Positions 12,459 through 17,264 of a stretch of 17,264 nt of DNA are shown in pieces (positions within the stretch are counted from its first letter, which is position 1; each line of letters opens with the position of its first letter). Origin of the DNA: CAZLLV01 sp964560325 (GTDB lineage: Bacteria > Acidobacteriota > Thermoanaerobaculia > Multivoradales > DATKCC01); NCBI GenBank assembly GCA_964560325.1, contig CAZLLV010000448.1, positions 1 to 17,264 of the forward strand, in the 5' to 3' direction. The position numbers and the translations under genes were made by a program. The notes beneath the pieces were generated by a model. That model was not told where the DNA came from, did no database searches, and saw only the letters and a program-made list of their open reading frames with translations.

Positions 12459-14632
12459 CCCCGACGATTCAATGGCTCGGCGACGTGGCGGCGACCGGAG
12501 GCCTCGTGCCCACCCTGCTCGCGAAGGCGACCCTGTTAGTGCTGCTCGGAGGGCTCGCGGCATCCGCTCTCTCGCGCGCCGGAGCGGCCGCCAGGCACCT
12601 CGTCTGGGGATTGACCGTGGCCGGACTGCTGGCGCTGCCGGCGCTCGCCGTCTGGGCCCCCGCCTTCGAGCTGCCGGTGCTTCCGGGTGGCGAGGGTCTC
12701 GCGGCCCGAGCGGTCTCCGGGCCCGCTGACTCGGCGGTCGCGACCGACGGGCTCGCGCGGCGCGCGGCGGCGGCCGTCACCCCGGAGGGCGTGTCTCCGG
12801 CGAGCCGGGCCGTGTATGCGGCGGATCTCGGAAAGGCACCCGGCATCGGTGTCGCGGGCCTCCTCCTGGCGCTCTACCTCGCCGGCGCCCTCGGTTTGCT
12901 CGGCTACCTCGGGCTCGGCCTGGCCCGTGCGGTGCGGCTCGGCCGGCGCGCCCGCCCCGTCGACGGCGACGTCGCCTGGCGGCGGGAGATCGCGAAACTG
13001 CGCGACGAGCAGGGCGTGCGCCGGCCGGTCTCGGTCCGGATCTCCGAGCGCGTCGCCATGCCGCTCGCATACGGGCTGCGGCGCCCGGTGGTGCTGCTGC
13101 CGCCGGAGGCCGAGGCGTGGGACGCCGGCCAGCGGCGCGACGTGCTGGTCCACGAGCTGGCCCACGTCGCCCGGGCCGACTGGCCGGTGCAACTCGCCGC
13201 CCGCGTGGCTTGCGCCCTCTACTGGTTCCACCCGCTGGTCTGGTGGAGCGTGCGACGCCTCACCCTCGAAGCGGAGCGGGCGTGCGACGACCGCGTACTG
13301 GTCGCCGGCTCCGACTCCTGCGACTACGCCGAGCGCCTGTTGCGGATCGCCGGCGCCGGCCGATCGGTCGCCGAGCCGTCCTACGCCGCGGTCGCCATGG
13401 CGCGGCGCACCGATCTCGCCACGCGGATCGGGTCGATCCTCGACAGCCGCGTGCGGCGCAATGGCCTGCGGGCCTACTCGGTTCTGGGCGTCGCCGCGGC
13501 GCTCTTGATCCCGCTCGCCGCGGTCTCGACCGCCCGGCTGGCTCGGGCGGAGGCTCCGGCCCCCGCCGCGAGGGCCGCCGCGGAGCGTCCCGCGCCCGCG
13601 GGCACGGAGGTATCGCCGCTGATCGCCGCGGCCGGGAAGGGCGATCTGGCCGAGGTCGAGCGGCGGCTCGACGCGGGCGCCGATCCGAACCACGTCGACG
13701 CTTCGCGCGGGCTGAGCTCCGACGTCCAGCGCTCGGCCCTCGGAGAGGCCGCCCGCTCCGGAAGCCTGGAGGTGGCGCGGCTCCTCCTGGGGCGTGGCGC
13801 TCGGGTGGACCTGGTTCCGCGCGGCGACGCGACGGCCCTGATCACCGCGGCCCGGCACGGGCAGCCCGAGATGGTGCGGCTCCTGCTCGACGCGGGCGCC
13901 GACCCGAACCGGGTGGTGGAGGGGGACGGCACGGCGCTGATCGCCGCGGCGAGGGCCGGGGACCGGCAGACGGTGCGCCTCCTCCTCGGTGCGGGCGCCG
14001 ACCCCGAGATCTGGGTCGACGGGGACGAGAGCGCCATGTTCCACGCGATCGACCGTGCCGACACCGAGATGGTCGATCTGCTCGCCGCCGCCGGTGCCGA
14101 TCCAACGGTCGCCCGGTCGGGCGACGGCACACCGCTCGTCGAAGCGGTGCGCGAGGGCCGGCGCGACCGGGTGGAGCGGCTGATCGAGGACGGCGCGGAC
14201 GTCGACGCGGCTTCGCCCGGCGACGGCAGCCCGCTGATCCAGGCTGCGGCCGCCGGCGACCTCTCCATGGTCCACTACCTGCTCGACGCCGGCGCCGACC
14301 CGAGCCGCGCCGTGCCGGGGGATGGAGATCCGCTGATCGCCGCCTCGCGTTCCGGTCATCTCGAGGCCGCGCGGGTCCTGGTCGAGGCGGGCGCGGACCC
14401 GAACCGGGTGGTGCCGGGAGACGAGAGCCCGCTGATCCAGGCCGCCGGTGGTGGTCACCTGGAGGTGGCGCGCTACCTGCTCGACGCCGGCGCCGACCCG
14501 AACGTCCGAGTGGTCGTCCCGCCGAGTCGGTGGCGCCCTGAAGGCGAGGTTCGGACCGCGCTCTCCGCGGCCCGCCGGGGCGGGCACGACGAGATGGTCG
14601 AGCTGCTGCTCGCCCGGGGCGCCCGGGAGTAG
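12455..14632 (+). CDS. M56 (BlaR1-type) membrane metallopeptidase fused to ten ankyrin repeats
   Basis: This 725-residue protein starts at ATG 12455, overlapping the repressor stop. Hydrophobic segments lie near residues 17-39, 47-68, 131-153 and 341-360. Between the last two is the M56 zinc peptidase: HELAH at 233-237, a WFHPLVWW segment, and LEAERACDDRVL (271-282), which supplies the third zinc ligand and the conserved CDD. In BlaR1 an outer penicillin-binding domain follows and triggers cleavage of BlaI. Here a short Ala/Pro linker leads to ten ankyrin repeats (387-725) of about 33 residues, most ending AGADP and GDG. The protein is therefore probably a transmembrane protease that inactivates the upstream repressor when the ankyrin array, likely extracytoplasmic by BlaR1 topology, binds a partner. 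The sensed signal is unknown. The N-terminal signal and zinc residues appear intact. Confidence 0.88.
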   Translation: MTPTIQWLGDVAATGGLVPTLLAKATLLVLLGGLAASALSRAGAAARHLVWGLTVAGLLALPALAVWAPAFELPVLPGGEGLAARAVSGPADSAVATDGLARRAAAAVTPEGVSPASRAVYAADLGKAPGIGVAGLLLALYLAGALGLLGYLGLGLARAVRLGRRARPVDGDVAWRREIAKLRDEQGVRRPVSVRISERVAMPLAYGLRRPVVLLPPEAEAWDAGQRRDVLVHELAHVARADWPVQLAARVACALYWFHPLVWWSVRRLTLEAERACDDRVLVAGSDSCDYAERLLRIAGAGRSVAEPSYAAVAMARRTDLATRIGSILDSRVRRNGLRAYSVLGVAAALLIPLAAVSTARLARAEAPAPAARAAAERPAPAGTEVSPLIAAAGKGDLAEVERRLDAGADPNHVDASRGLSSDVQRSALGEAARSGSLEVARLLLGRGARVDLVPRGDATALITAARHGQPEMVRLLLDAGADPNRVVEGDGTALIAAARAGDRQTVRLLLGAGADPEIWVDGDESAMFHAIDRADTEMVDLLAAAGADPTVARSGDGTPLVEAVREGRRDRVERLIEDGADVDAASPGDGSPLIQAAAAGDLSMVHYLLDAGADPSRAVPGDGDPLIAASRSGHLEAARVLVEAGADPNRVVPGDESPLIQAAGGGHLEVARYLLDAGADPNVRVVVPPSRWRPEGEVRTALSAARRGGHDEMVELLLARGARE
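13613..14629 (+). repeat. in-gene tandem repeat encoding ten ankyrin units
   Basis: Units of 99 bases recur from about 13613 to 14629, with longer spacing after the first and ninth. Strongly repeated pieces encode LLDAGADP, PNRVV and GDG(S/T)PLI. Units 3, 7, 8 and 9 are the most alike, suggesting recent unit duplication or conversion. Unit 5 (SAMFHAIDRAD) is the most divergent. Confidence 0.85.
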
Positions 14633-14639
14633 GCGGGGA

Positions 14640-14657
14640 GCCGGGAGCCCTCCCGGC
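14640..14657 (+). terminator. GC-rich hairpin after the M56-ankyrin gene
   Basis: GCCGGGAG (14640-14647) pairs with CTCCCGGC (14650-14657), starting 7 bases after the stop codon. The loop is very short, so the innermost pairs would open, and no T-run follows directly; TTCCTTCTT comes about 17 bases later. It is a weak or factor-assisted terminator candidate. Confidence 0.35.
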
Positions 14658-14679
14658 GGGGGTGACGGGGCATTCCTTC

Positions 14680-14708
14680 TTGACGCCCTGTTACCGCCGT
14701 GCTAGCGT
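14680..14708 (+). promoter_or_regulatory. promoter of the DUF1579 gene
   Basis: TTGACG (14680-14685) and TAGCGT (14703-14708) are 17 bases apart. The -35 is near consensus and the -10 is weak. The predicted start near 14715 leaves a leader of about 60 bases. Confidence 0.45.
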
Positions 14709-14711
14709 TCG

Positions 14712-14724
14712 TGGAAGCCTTCCA
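14712..14724. promoter_or_regulatory. TGGAAG-C-CTTCCA palindrome at the DUF1579 start site
   Basis: This perfect 6-1-6 inverted repeat begins three bases after the -10 element and covers the expected transcription start, where a repressor would block RNA polymerase. It is unlike the repeat in front of the BlaI gene, so a different regulator is likely. Confidence 0.35.
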
Positions 14725-14778
14725 ATGCGGTAAAACCGTCGAGAGACCCCTGGGGCGACGCCCAGGAGGAGGAGAGCC

Positions 14779-15405
14779 ATGAACGTCACAGAGCAGTCTC
14801 GGTCGCCGTTGCGCATGCTGTCCCTGATCGCCGTCCTGCTGCTGGCGGCCCTGCCCGCCGCCGCCCAGGAAGAGGCGATGCAGGCTCCGGAGATGAGCGC
14901 CGAAGAGGCGGCCATGATGGAGACCTGGATGAAGGCGATGACCCCCGGGCCGCAGCACGAGATGCTGGCGAAGGGGGCCGGGGAGTGGAAGTTCACCCTC
15001 ACCTCGTGGATGGACCCCGAGGCGGAGCCGATGGTGAGCGAGGGCACGGCGGTGCGCACCATGGAGCTCGGCGGCCGGGTAGCGCACGAGGTGGTCACCG
15101 CCAGCTTCATGGGGCAGCCTTTCGAGGGGATCGGCCGCACCGGCTACGACAACCTCACCGGCAAGTGGTGGTCGACCTGGACCGACAACATGTCGACCAG
15201 CGTCATGGTGATGGAGGGGGACTGGGACGAGGCGACCGAGAGCTGGACCTTCGTCGGCGAGGGGCCGGACATGATGACCGGCGGCAAGAAGGCGATGAAG
15301 ATGGTGCTGCGGATGGAGAGCGAGGTCCGCGAGGTCGGCGAGATGTGGGAGGCCGGCCCGGACGGCGAGATGCACAAGGTGATGGAAATCGTCTACACGC
15401 GCTGA
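14779..15405 (+). CDS. secreted DUF1579 protein
   Basis: This 208-residue protein starts at ATG 14779, with a very strong SD (AGGAGGAGGAG, 14764-14774). A signal peptide (LSLIAVLLLAALPAAAQEE) ends near residue 30. It is followed by a Met/Glu-rich segment (MQAPEMSAEEAAMMETWMKAM), then the DUF1579 beta-barrel-like domain: GEWKFTLTSWMDP, GRVAHEVVTASFMGQPFEGIG, GYDNLTGKWWSTWTDNMSTSVMV and a final YTR. The family has no established biochemical function; members are small exported proteins of lipocalin-like size. The gene has its own promoter, operator candidate and a strong terminator, so it is a single-gene unit despite following the M56-ankyrin gene. The unusually high methionine content could matter for metal binding or oxidation sensing, but this is speculation. 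Confidence 0.8.
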   Translation: MNVTEQSRSPLRMLSLIAVLLLAALPAAAQEEAMQAPEMSAEEAAMMETWMKAMTPGPQHEMLAKGAGEWKFTLTSWMDPEAEPMVSEGTAVRTMELGGRVAHEVVTASFMGQPFEGIGRTGYDNLTGKWWSTWTDNMSTSVMVMEGDWDEATESWTFVGEGPDMMTGGKKAMKMVLRMESEVREVGEMWEAGPDGEMHKVMEIVYTR

Positions 15406-15432
15406 CGACCTCGCGCCCACGGACGACGGCAC

Positions 15433-15468
15433 GGCCCCCGGAGCCCTCTCGGGTTTCGGGGGCCTTTT
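15433..15468 (+). terminator. rho-independent terminator of the DUF1579 gene
   Basis: GGCCCCCG (15433-15440) pairs with CGGGGGCC (15457-15464). The stem continues inward through GAG/TTT with two wobble pairs to CCC/GGG around a TCTC loop, giving 14 pairs. TTTT follows at 15465-15468. Confidence 0.85.
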
Positions 15469-15496
15469 CGTATAACCTCATCCGCAGGAGGTCGAC

Positions 15497-17264
15497 ATGC
15501 CACGTCTCGTGCTCCGCCCGTACGCCGCCGTCGTCTTCGGCGCGCTTCTCGCCACCGCCGTGCCGGTGGCTCTCCCCGCCGTCGAGATCACCGGCCGGGT
15601 GACCGACGAGGGCGGTGCCCCGATCTCCGGCGCCCGCGTGACCCTCCACCCGGTGGTCGACGGCGCCGCGCTCGGCACCCGCTGGCTCGGAGGAGAGCCC
15701 CACCCCGAGGCCGTCGCGGACACCCACTCCGGGGAGGACGGCTTCTTCCGCCTCGACGCCCCGGACGACGGGCGGCTCTTCTGGACCGTCGTCGCCCGCG
15801 CGAAGAGCCGTGTGCCGATGCAGCACGAGGTGGGGCCGCTCTTCGGACCGGTTCATCTCCCCGCGGCGGGTCTGGCGGAAGACGCGGGCGCCGTCGTCCG
15901 GGTGCTCGAGAAGGACGGCGCGCCGGCCGCCGGGGCCACGGTCCTCTTCGCCGCCGCGCCGGGCTCACCCCTTTTCGGAGGTCGCCGGGGCGATTGGTTC
16001 CCGGGTGCGTTCCGGGCGGCGCGGACCGGATCGGACGGGCAGGCGCGGATTCCGCGGGCTGCCGGCGAGAGCGGCGAGGTCGCGGTGGTGGCGCCCGGAC
16101 GCCTCGCGCGGGCCGTGCTGGAGAGCCCGCGCTTGCGGGTCACGCTACCGCCGGTCGGGGTCCCGGGCTCCCGGACGCTCCGAGCGACGGGGCCGGACGG
16201 TGAGCCGGTGCCGGGGGCGGTCGTCTGGGGCCCCGTCCGGGCGGTCCCCCGGCGGGCGCGTGCGACCGCGCGGATGGGCCGCTTCCCGCTCGCGGTGACC
16301 GGCGAGGACGGAACGGCGGTCGTGCCGGTGGCCGCGCTCTCGGGAGAGGAGCCGGTGGACCTCTACCTCGAGGCGTCGTCCGGCCTCCGCGCGGAAGTCG
16401 AGGTCGCCCCGCCGGCGCCGCCCGCCGATCCGGAGGCAGGCGGGGAGAGCGCTCCCGTGTCCATCCGGCTCGCCCCGCCGGCCACGCTCGCCGGCCGGGT
16501 GGAGGAGAGCGGGGGAGGCGGACCGATCGCCGGTGCGGTGGTCTGGACCCTGGGCGGTACGGCGGACGCCGTCCGGTCGGACGGTGGCGGGCGCTTCGCC
16601 CTACCCGTGCCGGCGGTCGAACGGGTCACGCTGGCGGCTGCCGGCCCGGCCCACCAGGCGCCGGCACGGGAGTGGATCGAGCAGGAGGCGCCCGCCCGGG
16701 CCGAGCACGTTCTGGTCCTCGATCCGACGATCTCGCTCGTCGGCCGCGTGGAAGACGAGGCAGGCCGCCCGATCGCCGGAGCGATGGTCGAGGCGCTGCC
16801 GCGGGCGGAGCTCTCCTTCGGCCGGGGTTCTGACGCGGAGCGCCGGCGGGTCCTGTCCGACGAGAGCGGCCGCTTCCGCGCCGACGGCATCGCCCTCGAA
16901 ACCCTGTACAGCGTCGTCGCTTCGCTCGACGGCTTCGCGCCCGGCCGGGCCGAGGTCCCGCCGGTGCCTCGCGATGCGTACGGGGTTGCGCCGCCGCCGG
17001 AGGTGACGATCGTCCTTCCGCTCGGTCAGCGCCTGGTCGGCCGGGTGGTCGATCCCGCCGGCGCTCCGGTCGCGGGGGCTGAGGTCCGGTATCTCCGCGT
17101 CGACGACGAGGACGGCTGGCTCCCGCACCAGTACGCGGAGGTGAAGACGACGAGCGGTCCCGAGGGCGAGCTCTCGCTTCCGCACGTGATGGCGGGGTTC
17201 GGGAAGATCTCCGTCCTGGCTCCCGGCTACGCGCCGTTCGAGCGCACCGGGATCGAGGTGCCCG
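15497..17264 (+). CDS. secreted protein with repeated carboxypeptidase-regulatory-like (Cna-B-type) domains, N-terminal part
   Basis: The frame opens at ATG 15497 and stays open to the right edge, giving 589 complete codons and no stop. An SD (GCAGGAGG, 15484-15491) lies 5 bases ahead, and TATAAC at 15471-15476, just past the preceding terminator, is a possible -10 without a clear -35. A signal peptide (VVFGALLATAVPVALPAVE) precedes at least four modules of one pattern: GRVTDEGGAPISGARV (from ~30), GRVEESGGGGPIAGAV (~330), GRVEDEAGRPIAGAMV (~413) and GRVVDPAGAPVAGAEV (~512). Each is the opening strand pair of a carboxypeptidase-regulatory-like beta-sandwich, and two more degenerate modules probably lie between 130 and 300. 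Such proteins are exported and often large; their role is usually adhesion or structure. No enzymatic motif is seen in this portion. Confidence 0.85.
   Translation, partial: MPRLVLRPYAAVVFGALLATAVPVALPAVEITGRVTDEGGAPISGARVTLHPVVDGAALGTRWLGGEPHPEAVADTHSGEDGFFRLDAPDDGRLFWTVVARAKSRVPMQHEVGPLFGPVHLPAAGLAEDAGAVVRVLEKDGAPAAGATVLFAAAPGSPLFGGRRGDWFPGAFRAARTGSDGQARIPRAAGESGEVAVVAPGRLARAVLESPRLRVTLPPVGVPGSRTLRATGPDGEPVPGAVVWGPVRAVPRRARATARMGRFPLAVTGEDGTAVVPVAALSGEEPVDLYLEASSGLRAEVEVAPPAPPADPEAGGESAPVSIRLAPPATLAGRVEESGGGGPIAGAVVWTLGGTADAVRSDGGGRFALPVPAVERVTLAAAGPAHQAPAREWIEQEAPARAEHVLVLDPTISLVGRVEDEAGRPIAGAMVEALPRAELSFGRGSDAERRRVLSDESGRFRADGIALETLYSVVASLDGFAPGRAEVPPVPRDAYGVAPPPEVTIVLPLGQRLVGRVVDPAGAPVAGAEVRYLRVDDEDGWLPHQYAEVKTTSGPEGELSLPHVMAGFGKISVLAPGYAPFERTGIEVP

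Noticed and set aside
12536..14587. 683-codon minus-strand open frame opposite the M56-ankyrin gene
   Set aside because: It is a repetitive antisense image of the ankyrin array, which explains its apparent internal repeats.
13613..14629. CRISPR array or other non-coding repeat
   Set aside because: The regular units are 99 bases, in frame and translate into ankyrin repeats, with no spacer-repeat pattern.
12054..14632. Calling the repressor/M56 pair a beta-lactam resistance system
   Set aside because: There is no penicillin-binding sensor domain and no beta-lactamase gene nearby.
1..17264. tRNA, rRNA, insertion sequences or integrase genes
   Set aside because: None was recognisable on either strand; no transposase motifs or terminal repeats flanking genes were seen.

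Overview
This is a high-GC bacterial chromosome segment with compact genes and several secreted hydrolases. The mix of a DUF885 protein, DUF1579, an amidohydrolase-CIA30 fusion, Cna-B-like secreted repeats and BlaI/M56 regulation suggests an acidobacterium, perhaps Thermoanaerobaculia-like. That placement is an inference from gene content; no rRNA or marker gene is present to test it.

Left part (1-4012), a defence-flavoured stretch. The window opens inside jetC, the SMC-like ATPase of a type II Wadjet anti-plasmid system, followed by jetD (TOPRIM-like nuclease subunit) with an ATGA overlap; jetA and jetB should lie to the left of the window. A convergent DUF4442 hotdog-fold gene separates this from a ribbon-helix-helix antitoxin and Fic toxin pair. 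That pair is preceded by palindromic operator candidates.

Middle (4014-8111). On the minus strand, an AMP nucleosidase gene (amn) is followed 6 bp later by a 986-residue FAD/Fe-S 2-hydroxyacid dehydrogenase of the YdiJ (D-2-hydroxyglutarate dehydrogenase) type. Divergent from amn is an unrecognised 86-residue proline-rich protein behind a textbook sigma-54 promoter (TGGCACG-N4-TTGC).

Next (8112-11801). A GTG-started secreted amidohydrolase carries a C-terminal CIA30 domain, and its Shine-Dalgarno (SD) sequence is buried in a 13-bp hairpin with a CGAA loop. It converges, with 3 bp between stop codons, on a secreted DUF885 metallopeptidase-like gene.

Right part (11860-17264). A BlaI/MecI-type repressor gene overlaps by ATGA a gene for an M56 (BlaR1-type) membrane metallopeptidase whose outer sensor is replaced by ten ankyrin repeats. 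The promoter of this pair is perfect at -35 and carries a long inverted repeat. Then come a secreted DUF1579 protein with its own promoter, operator candidate and strong terminator, and the first 589 codons of a secreted protein with repeated carboxypeptidase-regulatory-like (Cna-B-type) modules that runs off the right edge.

The most original elements are the repressor/M56-ankyrin signalling pair and the sigma-54 to small protein to hairpin to amidohydrolase arrangement.
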